Positions 24,232 through 33,235 of a DNA stretch of 64,000 nt are shown piece by piece. Location: contig SVPG01000010.1 of assembly GCA_015065975.1 (NCBI GenBank), forward strand, positions 1 to 64,000, in the 5' to 3' direction. The translations under genes were made by a program, and so were the position numbers. This DNA comes from Oscillospiraceae bacterium (GTDB lineage Bacteria > Bacillota > Clostridia > Oscillospirales > Acutalibacteraceae). Position 1 is the stretch's first letter, and each line of letters opens with the position of its first letter. Below the pieces are notes generated by a model, which saw only the letters and a program-made list of their open reading frames with translations, was not told where the DNA came from and searched no databases.

Positions 24232-25257
24232 ATGAAAGAAACGAAGAGATACGTCTGGCTTGACATTGTAAAAATCATTGCTTGTTTTTTTGTCATAATA
24301 AACCATGCTCATGCTCAGGTTTTTCTTGTTGTCAGAGAGACGGCGGCAAATGTGATATTTGATTCGTTTTGCTTTTCGATCTGCAAGAGTGCGGTACCCT
24401 TGTTTGTTATGACAAGCGGTTATCTTCTTCTGCAAAAAGAGTCGGATTACAAGAAAGCGATGCTGAGGATAGCGAGAGTAGGCGTTCCTCTGATCGTTCT
24501 TTCCGTATATTATTATTTTTGGTCAGATAACACGGACAGATCGATTCTCGGTTTTATAAGTCATTTCTTCAGAGAACCGATCAGTATATATCTGTGGTAT
24601 CTGTATATGGTTATCGGACTGTATCTGGTTACGCCCTTTTTGTCGAAGGTTATAAAAGTGTTGAAAATATCCGATATGATGATATTCGTAATTGCTTTTT
24701 TGATCATACCTTCAATGACGGATTTGCTGACAACATATTTCGGGTATAATCTGAGCAGCCATTTCTTTAATGCATTTTTTCCAAAAGCGATAGCCTGTTA
24801 TGTTGCGGGCGTTGTTCTGGCACGCCTGCCTTTGAAAAAGGAATTGGTTTGGGGGACGGCGGCGGTCTATACGGTGTCGATCGGATTGATGATGCTTTCG
24901 GTGTGCGTCCGCTTCTTTGAAACGGGCGAGAGAGTATATGATTTTGATTCCTGGCTGTCATTTCCCGTGATAATGTCAAGCCTGTCCCTGTTTTACATAA
25001 TCAGATACTTCTTTGAAAACAGAAAATACGGCGAGAAGACAACAGAAGTCATAAGTACGATCGGGTCTGTAACATTCGGAGTCTATCTGATTCATTATTT
25101 CGTTCTCGGCAAGCTTTTTTCACTGGGCTTTGTTCGGGCGATGTATTCGTTCAACTCTTATATCGCTGTTATTTTTGTTGAGGTTTTCTGTTTTGCTTTT
25201 TGCGGCCTGGTGATATTTGCCGCAAAGAAAATTCCTTACGTAAAATGGTTCCTGTAA
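24232..25257 (+). CDS. acyltransferase-3 family membrane protein
   Basis: The protein has 341 residues and about ten membrane spans. The N-terminal catalytic region is RYVWLDIVKIIACFFVIINH, with the conserved His in INHAHAQ. The family moves acyl groups such as acetyl or succinyl onto surface sugars or other exported molecules. ATG 24232 follows CTGGAGAAAAGG at good spacing; an upstream in-frame ATG at 24202 has no site. AT-rich codon use (many AAA, ATA, TTT) differs from the neighbouring GC-richer genes. It stands alone between an acidic protein gene and a terminator. Confidence 0.85.
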   Translation: MKETKRYVWLDIVKIIACFFVIINHAHAQVFLVVRETAANVIFDSFCFSICKSAVPLFVMTSGYLLLQKESDYKKAMLRIARVGVPLIVLSVYYYFWSDNTDRSILGFISHFFREPISIYLWYLYMVIGLYLVTPFLSKVIKVLKISDMMIFVIAFLIIPSMTDLLTTYFGYNLSSHFFNAFFPKAIACYVAGVVLARLPLKKELVWGTAAVYTVSIGLMMLSVCVRFFETGERVYDFDSWLSFPVIMSSLSLFYIIRYFFENRKYGEKTTEVISTIGSVTFGVYLIHYFVLGKLFSLGFVRAMYSFNSYIAVIFVEVFCFAFCGLVIFAAKKIPYVKWFL

Positions 25258-25264
25258 TGATTCG

Positions 25265-25304
25265 AACAAAAAAGAAGCATACTTTCATATGCTTCTTTTT
25301 TGTT
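25265..25304. terminator. bidirectional terminator between convergent genes
   Basis: The arms 25265-25281 and 25288-25304 (AACAAAAAAGAAGCATA and its complement) are perfect with a 6-base loop. It ends the acyltransferase on the plus strand and the phosphodiesterase ending at 25318 on the minus strand. Confidence 0.85.
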
Positions 25305-25317
25305 TATACACAAACGC

Positions 25318-25872
25318 TTACATCTGTCCGATCTCGAGGCTGTCGCAGAGCTCGCCGTCGAGAGATTTGCGGTAAAATCCCGATCGGTCGGCGATTATAT
25401 AGCCGTGCGGACTGCCTTCTTTCGGGATCGAAACGGAGCCGGGGTTGAGACACCATATGCCCTCAGCCTTCTTTTTGAGCGGGATATGGGTGTGACCGTA
25501 GATGAGAACGTCGATATCCCTGTCGTCGGGAAGAGCGTCGATGTTTATGTGGTGACCGTGAGTTGCGAGAACGCGCAGACCGAACATATCGATGATACGG
25601 GTGCGGTCGGTGATGTTGAAATCGAGCACCATCTGGTCGACCTCAGCGTCGCAGTTGCCGCACACGCAGGTGATTATATCCTTGAGCGGGTTGAGCATTT
25701 TTATGACTTCTTTGGGGCAGTAGCCTTCGGGAAGGTCGTTGCGCGGACCGTGATAGAGAATATCTCCGAGCAGGAGGATTCGGTCGGCTTTTTCAGCCTC
25801 AAAGCGCTCGAGGAGAAGTCGGCAGTAATGTGCACTTCCGTGAATGTCGGAAGCGATGAGCCATTTTTGCAT
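25318..25872 (-). CDS. yfcE: YfcE-type metallophosphoesterase
   Basis: The protein has 184 residues, the normal length for this family. All metal motifs are present in order: SDIHGS, LLGDILYHGP, GNCD, ATHGHH and YGHTHIP, binding two metal ions. YfcE hydrolyses artificial phosphodiesters; its natural substrate is unknown. It follows the M20 amidohydrolase by 22 bases on the same strand and probably shares its transcript. Confidence 0.92.
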   Translation of the reverse strand: MQKWLIASDIHGSAHYCRLLLERFEAEKADRILLLGDILYHGPRNDLPEGYCPKEVIKMLNPLKDIITCVCGNCDAEVDQMVLDFNITDRTRIIDMFGLRVLATHGHHINIDALPDDRDIDVLIYGHTHIPLKKKAEGIWCLNPGSVSIPKEGSPHGYIIADRSGFYRKSLDGELCDSLEIGQM

Positions 25873-25894
25873 ATGTGTTCATATCCTTTCGGTA

Positions 25895-27079
25895 TTATGT
25901 GTGATCGCGAAGCCACTGCATTGCACAGTGTGCGAGTATGGCTGAACCTGTCGGGAGCACAGCCTCGTTGAATACGACCTGTTCGTTGTGAGTCGGCTTG
26001 CCGAAAAGCGGATTTTCCTCCCGTGTGCCTGCGCCGAGAAGGAGATACACACCCGGAACGGCGTCGGTAAAAAAGGAAAAATCGTCCGAGCCCATTCCTT
26101 TGCTGTCGAAAAGGGTGACAGGTCGGTTTGTGAGCTCCTCGATATATGATACGACCTTTTCGGTCAGTATGGGGTCGTTTGTCAGCGGAGGGACAGATGC
26201 GGTCGAAACGACCTCGGCGCTGCCGCGAAGCATCTGTGCGGTGGAGATCGAAATGTCACGGATACGGCTGAAAATGTGCGCACTCAGCTCGCTGTCCATC
26301 GTGCGGACAGAGCCTTCCATTACGACACGGTCGGGGATAACGTTTGCAGCATCACCGCCGAGAAATTTTCCGACGGTGATGAGAGCGGGCTGTACGGCGC
26401 ATATTTCACGTGCAAGAATCTCCTGAATCGACGAATATATCTGAGCGGCGATATATATCGGGTCAACGCCCGTTTCGGGCATGGCGCCGTGACACCCCGT
26501 CCCGTGAACGGTTATGCGGAAAAAGACGGGACCCGCCATGCAGGTGCCACTGCCGCACATAATCGTGTCTGTCGGCGTTCCCGAATGTATGTGCAAAGCA
26601 AGTGCCGCGCCGATATCGAGCCCGTCGAGCACTCCCGCATCGATGAGAGAGCGGGCACCCGTTAGCCCTTCCTCGTCCTGCTGAAAAACAAGCCTCACCG
26701 TGCCCGAAAGCCTGTCCCGCATGAGCATGAGAAGTCGGGCGGCACCGAGCAGTATCGCCGTGTGCATATCGTGACCGCAGGCGTGCATATTGCCGTTTTC
26801 CGACTTAAAATCGATTTCGGCACGTTCTCTTATCGGAAGAGCGTCCATGTCGGCTCGAAGGAGTACCGCCTTTTTCGAAGACCCGCCCGAAATATCGGCT
26901 ATGACCGAGCTTTCGCAAAGGTCGACCGGGTCATATCCGAACTCGCGCAGAAGTCCTTTGACATATGCACGGGTTTTCGGAAGCTGCTTTCCGCATTCGG
27001 GGTTTTTGTGTATCGTGCGGCGGTAACGGACAAGGTCGTCCTTTATGCTGTCAGACAGCAGAAGCATATCGTTATTCAT
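25895..27079 (-). CDS. M20-family amidohydrolase
   Basis: The protein has 394 residues. M20 peptidase motifs are seen: RRTIHKNPECG, LRADMDALPI, HACGHDMHTA (Cys and His metal ligands), QQDEEG (catalytic Glu pair), LHIHSG and, near the C-terminus, SDDFSFFT with PTHNEQVVFNE. The dimerisation lid contains TGCHGAMPETGVDP. The family cleaves N-acyl amino acids, hippurate-like compounds or auxin conjugates in the cytoplasm. I chose ATG 27079, which has GAAAGGA upstream, over the TTG six codons earlier. Confidence 0.9.
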   Translation of the reverse strand: MNNDMLLLSDSIKDDLVRYRRTIHKNPECGKQLPKTRAYVKGLLREFGYDPVDLCESSVIADISGGSSKKAVLLRADMDALPIRERAEIDFKSENGNMHACGHDMHTAILLGAARLLMLMRDRLSGTVRLVFQQDEEGLTGARSLIDAGVLDGLDIGAALALHIHSGTPTDTIMCGSGTCMAGPVFFRITVHGTGCHGAMPETGVDPIYIAAQIYSSIQEILAREICAVQPALITVGKFLGGDAANVIPDRVVMEGSVRTMDSELSAHIFSRIRDISISTAQMLRGSAEVVSTASVPPLTNDPILTEKVVSYIEELTNRPVTLFDSKGMGSDDFSFFTDAVPGVYLLLGAGTREENPLFGKPTHNEQVVFNEAVLPTGSAILAHCAMQWLRDHT

Positions 27080-27254
27080 CGGAAAGGTTCCTTTCAAAGA
27101 GGTTTTTTGTTATTATGCGCTTTTTGAAAGGAGAGATTCATACGAGGTGATTATATCAGAAAACCGAGCCGAAAGCAATCGGTGAAAATGCTGTGCTGAC
27201 GGGGTTTTTAATAAAAAGCAACCCGCGGTTGTCGGAATGTAAAATGCCGTTTTA

Positions 27255-27283
27255 TTGTCACTGTGAGAAAAACGTGCTATAAT
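27255..27283 (+). promoter_or_regulatory. promoter for the GNAT/hydrolase genes
   Basis: TTGTCA (27255-27260) and a perfect TATAAT (27278-27283) are 17 bases apart. The start codon at 27312 follows after a GAGGAGG site. Confidence 0.8.
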
Positions 27284-27311
27284 TTACAAAAATGAATGAG
27301 GAGGTACGGAG

Positions 27312-27830
27312 ATGTTAAAGCTCAGACCGTACAAAAAGTGTGACGCTCAGCATATCGTCGGCTGGTTTGCCGATGAGACTGCTTTCAGAAAGTGGAGCGC
27401 CGACAGATATGATAAGTATCCCATAACCGCAGACGACCTCAATGATAAGTATGAGGAGTCGGCTTATGATGACTGGTTCTACCCGATGACCGCCTATGAC
27501 GAGAGCGGCGTGGTCGGTCATATGGTGATGAGATTTGTCGACGAGGAAAAGACCGACCTGCGTTTCGGTTTTATTGTTGTCGATTCGACAAAACGCGGTA
27601 TGGGTTACGGCAAGAAGATGCTTTTGGCGGCGCTCGGATATGCGTCGGAATTTCTCGGTGCAAAAAGAGTTTCCCTCGGTGTCTTTGACAACAACGAGCC
27701 TGCGTACAGATGTTACAGATCGATAGGCTTCGGCGAGGTTATGGAAGGCGGCGAGCCCGTATGCGAGAAGGTCGCGATCATGGGCGAGGAATGGACTGTT
27801 GTTGAAATGGAGCAGTTCTTTGATGAATAA
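27312..27830 (+). CDS. GNAT-family N-acetyltransferase
   Basis: The protein has 172 residues and looks like the RimJ/RimL-type GNAT group: MLKLRPYKKCDAQHI at the start, DLRFGFIVVDSTKRGMGYGK carrying the acetyl-CoA loop (RGMGYGK), and VFDNNEPAYRCYRSIGF near the end. Substrate unknown. GAGGAGG precedes the start. The alpha/beta hydrolase gene begins 17 bases after its stop and probably shares the promoter. Confidence 0.9.
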   Translation: MLKLRPYKKCDAQHIVGWFADETAFRKWSADRYDKYPITADDLNDKYEESAYDDWFYPMTAYDESGVVGHMVMRFVDEEKTDLRFGFIVVDSTKRGMGYGKKMLLAALGYASEFLGAKRVSLGVFDNNEPAYRCYRSIGFGEVMEGGEPVCEKVAIMGEEWTVVEMEQFFDE

Positions 27831-27847
27831 TCAGGGAGGAAAAAACT

Positions 27848-28810
27848 ATGAAAAAGAAGATTGTCATTGCGCTGTCGGTTACAGTCGGCGTTATCGCAGT
27901 GCTGTTTCTGGCGATGTCGGCCTATATCGGAACGCAGGTAGTTGCAGGTTCGACGCAGCTTGTCACAAACGAATCGACGAGCGGCGTGTCCGATACATTC
28001 TGGGAAACCTACGGTATGGACTATGCCGCGTTCTGCGAAAAATACGAGGTGAATCGTGTTGAGATAACCTCGAGCTTTGACGGACATATTATCCCGGCTG
28101 ACCACATTCTCGCCGAAGGTGCGCAGGAAAACGGCAAAACGGTCGTAATGGTGCACGGACTCGGGGGCAACCGCCTTACAAACTATCCGGTTGCAGAGAT
28201 GTTTCTTGAGATGGGATTCAATGTTCTGACATATGACCAGAGAAGCTCGAACGAAAACACCGCCGAGAAGACCACCTTCGGATACTGGGAAAAATACGAC
28301 CTGATAGACTGCATTGATTATATTTCGGAGCTGGCTCCCGATAAGAGCATCGGAGTGTGGGGAACCTCATTCGGCGGAGCCACTGCCTGTCAGGCGGCGG
28401 GGTATGAAAACACCGACGAGAAGATCGACTTTCTTGTTCTCGACTGTCCCGTGAGCAGCATGGAATGGATGGTCAATGAGGAAATGAAGGGTATGGATAT
28501 CGGTATCCCCATAGAATATATGACGTGGTGCGGAAATATCGCAAATCAGGTAATGCTCGGCTTTGACTATGATGATGCCGACAGCGCCGAGGCTGCAAAG
28601 AATGTCGACGGTATAGCCGTGCTTGTCATAAACAGCAAAGCAGATGAGCTCACGCCGTATTTTATGGGCAAGGACATTTACGACAGCATAAAGAGCGAAA
28701 ACAAGTACATATGGACGGTTGAGGACAGCGAGCATACCGAGATGTGGCTCGATTACAATGAGCAGTACAGAGAAGAGGTCGGAAAGCTTGTCGAAGCGGC
28801 GGGCAAATGA
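27848..28810 (+). CDS. exported alpha/beta hydrolase
   Basis: The protein has 320 residues. Residues 4-29 are a signal-anchor, so the enzyme is outside the membrane. VMVHGLGGNR gives the oxyanion site, GTSFGG the nucleophile Ser174, NSKADELTP the Asp266 and DSEHTE the His296. The family resembles the BAAT/prolyl oligopeptidase-like esterases found as DUF1749/YqkD-type proteins in Firmicutes. The substrate is unknown. GGGAGGAAAAA precedes the start. Confidence 0.85.
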   Translation: MKKKIVIALSVTVGVIAVLFLAMSAYIGTQVVAGSTQLVTNESTSGVSDTFWETYGMDYAAFCEKYEVNRVEITSSFDGHIIPADHILAEGAQENGKTVVMVHGLGGNRLTNYPVAEMFLEMGFNVLTYDQRSSNENTAEKTTFGYWEKYDLIDCIDYISELAPDKSIGVWGTSFGGATACQAAGYENTDEKIDFLVLDCPVSSMEWMVNEEMKGMDIGIPIEYMTWCGNIANQVMLGFDYDDADSAEAAKNVDGIAVLVINSKADELTPYFMGKDIYDSIKSENKYIWTVEDSEHTEMWLDYNEQYREEVGKLVEAAGK

Positions 28811-28903
28811 TGGAACAATGTTATTGACTCGCAGATTAAATAAAGGTATAATTGATTTATGCCGATTTGTTCGAGCTTATGACATGAAAGGAATGGTTAT
28901 ATA

Positions 28904-30139
28904 ATGAGCAGCGTATTTATTTCCTGCAGTACCGACCCTGCTGCACAAAGAGAACAGAGCCTTGCGTATCAGCTTCGCAGTGAGCTTGCGGCAAGAGGGG
29001 TGCAGGCTTATTATTGCGCTTCCAACCCCGCCACGGCACAGGCGCAGAGCGAGTTTTTCAGCGCAGCGGCAAACGCTTCGACGCTTGTCGTTATCGCGTC
29101 CCGTCCCGACCTCATTGCAAACGGTTGGGCTCAGGCAGGCTGGAACGCTTTTGTCAGCTCCCTTGCGAGCGGAATGAAGCCCGATGGCAAGATGATAGCC
29201 ATTCTTGAAAATATGCCGAAGGAAGCGCTTCCCGCTCAGCTTGCAGGCTGCAAGGTGTGCTCTTCCGTTTATGAGGCTGTGGGTGAGATAACCGACGCAC
29301 AGCCGACAGCTCCCGTTGCCGATATGAACGAGGCGACCGTGTCGAGCGACAGCCTTGACCCCACATTCACGGCAGCCGCAGCAGCGCCCGTTGCAGCACC
29401 TGTTGCAGCGCCCGCTCCGACTCCCGTCCCGACACCCGTACCAGTCGCAGCTCCTGCTCCGACACCTGCTCCCGCTCCGATGCCCGTACCGACGGCTCAG
29501 CCTCCGGTACAGACACAGCAGCAGGGCTTCGGTCAGACTTATCAGCTTCCCGCACAGCAGTTCTATGCCGCTCCCGCTCCGCAGAAAAAGAGCTCCAATG
29601 TCGGAAACATCATCGGAACGATCCTTGCGGTTATCGTTGTTGTCGTCGGAGGTCTCATCGCTCTTTCGAGCATGGATTGCGATGGTCTCGGCGGCGGAAA
29701 GCCTGCGATCGTCAATAAGGAGCTCGAGTGTGATTATGTCATTTACGAGTATGAGAACGATGACGGCGATATCTATTACGATGCATATATGACCGACGGA
29801 ACCTATTACGGCACATGGTATGCATCAGAAGATATGGATTTCCTCATCGAGTCTATCGAGGACGATGATACGGACGTTCTTTCTGCCGGCGATTTCAAAT
29901 ATAACGGTGACAAAAAGACTCTCGCTCTCGACTATACCGCTCCCGATGAGGAAGGCACCGTCTGCGAGTTTGACGGCAAGCTCAGCTCGAGCTATGCAAG
30001 AATCGAAGGCGAATATTACAGCGACTATTCCCTCAACGACGATTCCTACAAGGCAAATTACGTCGGCTATGTGTATGACGGCGAATTCTCCGAGGACGCA
30101 AGCGTGCTCAAGGGCTTCTGGAGCGAAGCTGCAAACTGA
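28904..30139 (+). CDS. TIR-like domain, Pro/Ala linker, membrane span, outer domain
   Basis: The protein has 411 residues. Residues 3-125 resemble a TIR domain: SVFISCSTDPAAQREQSLA, RGVQAYYC, ASTLVVIASRP and then NGWAQAGWNAF. In active TIR NADases the last block has W-x3-E-W/F with the catalytic Glu; here Gly takes that place, so NAD cleavage is unlikely. Residues about 150-215 are a Pro/Ala/Val linker, 230-256 one membrane span, and the rest an acidic Tyr-rich beta domain (YVIYEYENDDGDIYYDAY). The protein would carry the TIR-like part inside and the acidic part outside. AAGGAATGG precedes the start; it is monocistronic. Confidence 0.65.
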   Translation: MSSVFISCSTDPAAQREQSLAYQLRSELAARGVQAYYCASNPATAQAQSEFFSAAANASTLVVIASRPDLIANGWAQAGWNAFVSSLASGMKPDGKMIAILENMPKEALPAQLAGCKVCSSVYEAVGEITDAQPTAPVADMNEATVSSDSLDPTFTAAAAAPVAAPVAAPAPTPVPTPVPVAAPAPTPAPAPMPVPTAQPPVQTQQQGFGQTYQLPAQQFYAAPAPQKKSSNVGNIIGTILAVIVVVVGGLIALSSMDCDGLGGGKPAIVNKELECDYVIYEYENDDGDIYYDAYMTDGTYYGTWYASEDMDFLIESIEDDDTDVLSAGDFKYNGDKKTLALDYTAPDEEGTVCEFDGKLSSSYARIEGEYYSDYSLNDDSYKANYVGYVYDGEFSEDASVLKGFWSEAAN

Positions 30140-30153
30140 CAAAAATGATTGAT

Positions 30154-30185
30154 ATGACCGCAGTGCCGGACGGCACTGCGGTCAT
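30154..30185 (+). terminator. terminator of the TIR-like gene
   Basis: The arms ATGACCGCAGTGCCG (30154-30168) and CGGCACTGCGGTCAT (30171-30185) are perfect with a 2-base apex (effective loop larger) and are followed by TTTTATG. Confidence 0.85.
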
Positions 30186-30270
30186 TTTATGTCTTTGACA
30201 AAATGCTGCATATGTAATAAAATAATATATGGTAAAATATCCTGACACACCGAAAGGGGAGTGTAAATTT

Positions 30271-31491
30271 ATGGCTGACCATAAGAGAAAATCGGTGAGA
30301 CTGCCGTCGAAAGGTATTTACAATACCGCGATGTCGGTGCTCGGACTGAGGGCGAAGGGACGTCATAAGGCAAAATACGACAGAAGCGGACTCGAAGGTG
30401 TTGAGGCACCCTATGTCGTGCTGTCAAACCACTGCAGCGTGAATGACTGGTATCTCGTGGGGGAGGCTTTTCTTCCCGAGCGGCTGAATTTCGTTGTCAC
30501 GAGACATTTCTATTCAAACCCGCTGCTCGAGCCTCTTTTCTGGAGGGTGGGCGCTATCCCGAAGGATCAGTTCACACCCGATGTCGGAACGATAAAGGAT
30601 ATTCTGACCGCGGCAAAGGCGGGCGGAAACGTAATGATTTTCCCCGAGGGCAGAATGACCCCTCACGGCAGGACCGAAACCATCGAGAAGAGCACGGTGA
30701 AGCTTCTCAAAAAGCTCAAAATGCCCGTCATGGCTCTGCATATGGACGGCGCGTATCTCACACGCCCGAAGTGGAGCAAGGTCGACCGCAAGGGCAGAGT
30801 GGATATAAAAACGACGCTGCTGTTCACCCCCCGGCAGCTCAAAGAGATGAGCGACGACGAGCTCTATGACCGCATGAAAGAGGTTCTCACGACGGACGAC
30901 TTTGCGTGGCAGAAGGAAAACAGGGTCAGGTTCAGAGGAGGAAAGTTTGCCGAAGGGCTCGAGAACCTTCTCTATGCCTGCCCGAAATGCGGCGGAATGC
31001 TGACCACCGTGACAAAGGGAAACAAAATCGAGTGCTGCGCCTGCGGAAACGGTGCAAAGCTCAACAATTACTATGAGTTCGAAAAGCTTTCACAGGACTG
31101 TGTCATTCCCGAAAATATAGCCGACTGGTTTGACCTGCTCAAGAAAAAGGAGACGGAAGCGATTCTTTCCGACGAGAATTTCGAGATGAGAAGCCACGTC
31201 GTTATCCGCAGACCGTACAGGAAAAAGCTCGAGTGGCTTTCCGAGGTCGGCGACGGAACGCTCATTCTCAACAGGAACGGACTCAGATTTGAAGGAACGC
31301 AGGACGGTCAGCCCTTCGAGCTTGAAGTTCCGACAGCGTCAATGCCGGCGCTTGCGTTCGGCTGCAACCAGCACGTCACCCTCTATAAGGACGGGGAATA
31401 TTATTCATTTGTTCCCGACAACCGTCAGGAGAGCGTGCGCTGGTCGGTAGTTGCCGAGCTGCTTTACAATTTACAGTCAGAAAAGGAATAG
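30271..31491 (+). CDS. PlsC-like acyltransferase with C-terminal zinc ribbon
   Basis: The protein has 406 residues. The acyltransferase motif I is NHCSVNDWY (H-x4-D) and motif III is FPEGRMTPHG, which define the lysophospholipid acyltransferase (PlsC) fold that puts the second acyl chain on glycerol phosphate lipids. From about residue 235 a zinc ribbon follows (ACPKCGGML...ECCACG) and then a domain of about 130 residues with no clear match. Typical PlsC proteins are 200-250 residues, so the C-terminal half is an extension. I chose ATG 30271, after AAAGGGGAG. It starts a run with the ArsC-family and DUF2974 genes. Confidence 0.85.
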   Translation: MADHKRKSVRLPSKGIYNTAMSVLGLRAKGRHKAKYDRSGLEGVEAPYVVLSNHCSVNDWYLVGEAFLPERLNFVVTRHFYSNPLLEPLFWRVGAIPKDQFTPDVGTIKDILTAAKAGGNVMIFPEGRMTPHGRTETIEKSTVKLLKKLKMPVMALHMDGAYLTRPKWSKVDRKGRVDIKTTLLFTPRQLKEMSDDELYDRMKEVLTTDDFAWQKENRVRFRGGKFAEGLENLLYACPKCGGMLTTVTKGNKIECCACGNGAKLNNYYEFEKLSQDCVIPENIADWFDLLKKKETEAILSDENFEMRSHVVIRRPYRKKLEWLSEVGDGTLILNRNGLRFEGTQDGQPFELEVPTASMPALAFGCNQHVTLYKDGEYYSFVPDNRQESVRWSVVAELLYNLQSEKE

Positions 31492-31494
31492 GAT

Positions 31495-31854
31495 ATGAAT
31501 ATACAGATTTTTGTCAAATCAAAGAGCTTTGACTGCAAGAAGGCCGAGCGTTTCTTCAAGGAACGCGGCATAAAATTCCAGCGCATAGACCTTGAGGACA
31601 AGGGCATGAGCAAGGGCGAATACAACAGCGTCAAAGCGGGAGTGGGCGGAGATTTTCATAAGCTCATCGATAAAAAATGCAAGCTCTACGACAAGCTTTT
31701 TATAGCTCATCTTGCCTATCCCGCCCAGATCGAGGAAAAGCTCCTTGAAAACCCGGGGCTTTTCGCTGCTCCGATCGTTCGCAACGGCAGAGCCGTCACG
31801 GTGGGCGTTGATGAAAATACCTGGAAGAAATGGATCGAAGATGAAGCGAAATGA
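31495..31854 (+). CDS. ArsC/Spx-family protein
   Basis: The protein has 119 residues with a thioredoxin-like ArsC fold: IQIFVKSKSFDCKKAERFF has the single N-terminal Cys (residue 14) where Spx/ArsC proteins have CxxC or CxxS, followed by GIKFQRIDLEDKGM and the cis-Pro block AAPIVRNGRAV. It may act as a reductase or as a Spx-like regulator; I cannot decide. It begins 3 bases after the PlsC-like stop and overlaps the next gene by 14 bases, so translation is coupled. Confidence 0.85.
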   Translation: MNIQIFVKSKSFDCKKAERFFKERGIKFQRIDLEDKGMSKGEYNSVKAGVGGDFHKLIDKKCKLYDKLFIAHLAYPAQIEEKLLENPGLFAAPIVRNGRAVTVGVDENTWKKWIEDEAK

Positions 31855-33112
31855 GCTCACACACCGTCTGATGGACGATGATACGCGGTCACGTGCCGAG
31901 ATTGCGGCGGCTCTTGCTACATACATGTACGTCATAACGCGCGTCAACGCACCCGACGGGGCAACGGTGGCGCAGATAATCGACAGCGTCGATTCGGGCG
32001 AGGACAGGGTGAAAAGAGCGGCGGCGTATCTCGCTTTCAGAGCGGCGGCGCTGAAACATCGCCGTGAAATGATGGGACTGAGACTGTGCCTGCAGAGCCG
32101 TCTGATGAACGGTGTTCTGAGCGGCGCGCGGGCGGCTGTTTTTGCGCAGGGTGAGCACGTGTATGTTGCATATCGCGGCACCGATGACCTCGAGTGGACC
32201 GACAACGGAATGGGTATGTTCGAGCGCTCGACAAGGCTGCAGAGGCTTGCCGTGATGTATTTCGATGTGGCTGTGCAGAGGCTCGGTCTCGACGAATCCT
32301 GTCTCATCACAGTCTGCGGTCACTCAAAGGGCGGCAACAAGGCGCAGTTTGTCATGCTCGATTCGGACAGCGCAGGGCTGATAGACAGCTGCTGGTCGTT
32401 TGACGGGCAGGGCTTTTCTCCCGAAGCGATAGAATATTACAAGGATAAGCTCGGAAAAGAGTATCGCAGACGCCGCGCAAGAATGTTTTCCGTGTGCGGT
32501 GAGAATGACTATGTCAACCCGCTCGGAAACAGGATAATACCCGCGTCAAAGACCTATTATCTCGAAACGCCGCGTGCGACACTTGAAAGCTTTCTCTCGA
32601 ATCATATCGTTGAAAATCTCTGGGTCAAGGGGGAGGAAGGCTTTACTGGCTCGCTCAATACGGAGAGCGGGTGCGGCGATCTCTGCCGATTTTCGGGCAG
32701 ACTTTCGAGGTCGATAATGGCGCTTCCCGTCGATGAACGTCAGAATGTCGCAATGACGGTGACGAGAATTATCGAGAATATGGACGGTGAACGTGTCTCG
32801 GGCAATGACCGCTCCTCGGGCGATGCGGTGCGTGCGCTCATAAGCGCCATACCCGGAGCACTGATGTCGCTCTTTCTGTCGGTCGAGGGAAGAAGGCTTG
32901 CCGTCGGATATGCCGATATATTCACCAAGTCGAAAAAACGCGATGACAGCGACGAGGGCTTCTGGCGAAGAGCGGCAAAGCGTCTCAAGAATGCGGCGCT
33001 TCACGTGCTTCTGACGCTCGCGTCGATAATTCTCGCTGTGCCGACGGCGGCGGTGTGGATATATTCTGCACTCAGAAGAAAATTTTCGAGAAAAAGGAAC
33101 AGAGATATATGA
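31841..33112 (+). CDS. DUF2974 (Mbeg1-like) lipase-fold protein
   Basis: The protein has 423 residues. The block VYVAYRGTDDLEWTDNG followed by CGHSKGGNKAQF (Ser162 in G-x-S-x-G) marks the DUF2974 alpha/beta hydrolases. A candidate Asp is in GENDYVNPLG and a His in LSNHIVENLW. The C-terminus has one membrane span (385-408) and a basic tail, so it is bound to the membrane from the inside. The gene starts within the ArsC-family gene; its context next to a phospholipid acyltransferase fits a role in membrane lipids, which is inference. Confidence 0.85.
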   Translation: MKRNELTHRLMDDDTRSRAEIAAALATYMYVITRVNAPDGATVAQIIDSVDSGEDRVKRAAAYLAFRAAALKHRREMMGLRLCLQSRLMNGVLSGARAAVFAQGEHVYVAYRGTDDLEWTDNGMGMFERSTRLQRLAVMYFDVAVQRLGLDESCLITVCGHSKGGNKAQFVMLDSDSAGLIDSCWSFDGQGFSPEAIEYYKDKLGKEYRRRRARMFSVCGENDYVNPLGNRIIPASKTYYLETPRATLESFLSNHIVENLWVKGEEGFTGSLNTESGCGDLCRFSGRLSRSIMALPVDERQNVAMTVTRIIENMDGERVSGNDRSSGDAVRALISAIPGALMSLFLSVEGRRLAVGYADIFTKSKKRDDSDEGFWRRAAKRLKNAALHVLLTLASIILAVPTAAVWIYSALRRKFSRKRNRDI

Positions 33113-33113
33113 T

Positions 33114-33142
33114 TATCCCGTTTGTGTTGTGCAGACGGGATA
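33114..33142 (+). terminator. probable terminator after the DUF2974 gene
   Basis: The arms TATCCCGT (33114-33121) and ACGGGATA (33135-33142) pair, followed by TTTTATT. The stem is short. Confidence 0.6.
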
Positions 33143-33182
33143 TTTTATTACACAAATGTAAGAAACACTTGCATATAATGCA

Positions 33183-33235
33183 TTGAAAAACGCTGAAAAT
33201 GTGTTATAATATATTGTATAATGTACAAGGTGTAC
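33183..33235 (+). promoter_or_regulatory. deo operon promoter and possible operator
   Basis: TTGAAA (33183-33188), 16 bases, TATAAT (33205-33210) form the promoter; a second TATAAT-like box follows at about 33217. Just downstream GTACA-AGG-TGTAC (33223-33235) is a perfect inverted repeat at the position expected for a repressor site. The leader to the deoC start is about 85 bases. Confidence 0.55.

Noticed and set aside
28904-30139. TIR-like gene as part of a complete defence system
   Set aside because: No partner gene (SIR2, cyclase, SMODS or ThsA-like) lies next to it; neighbours are a hydrolase and a lipid acyltransferase.
3479-31854. Three gene pairs with an identical 14-base overlap (3479-3492, 19229-19242, 31841-31854)
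   Set aside because: The overlaps are in unrelated gene pairs and have no common sequence; 14 bases is simply one of the common overlap lengths.
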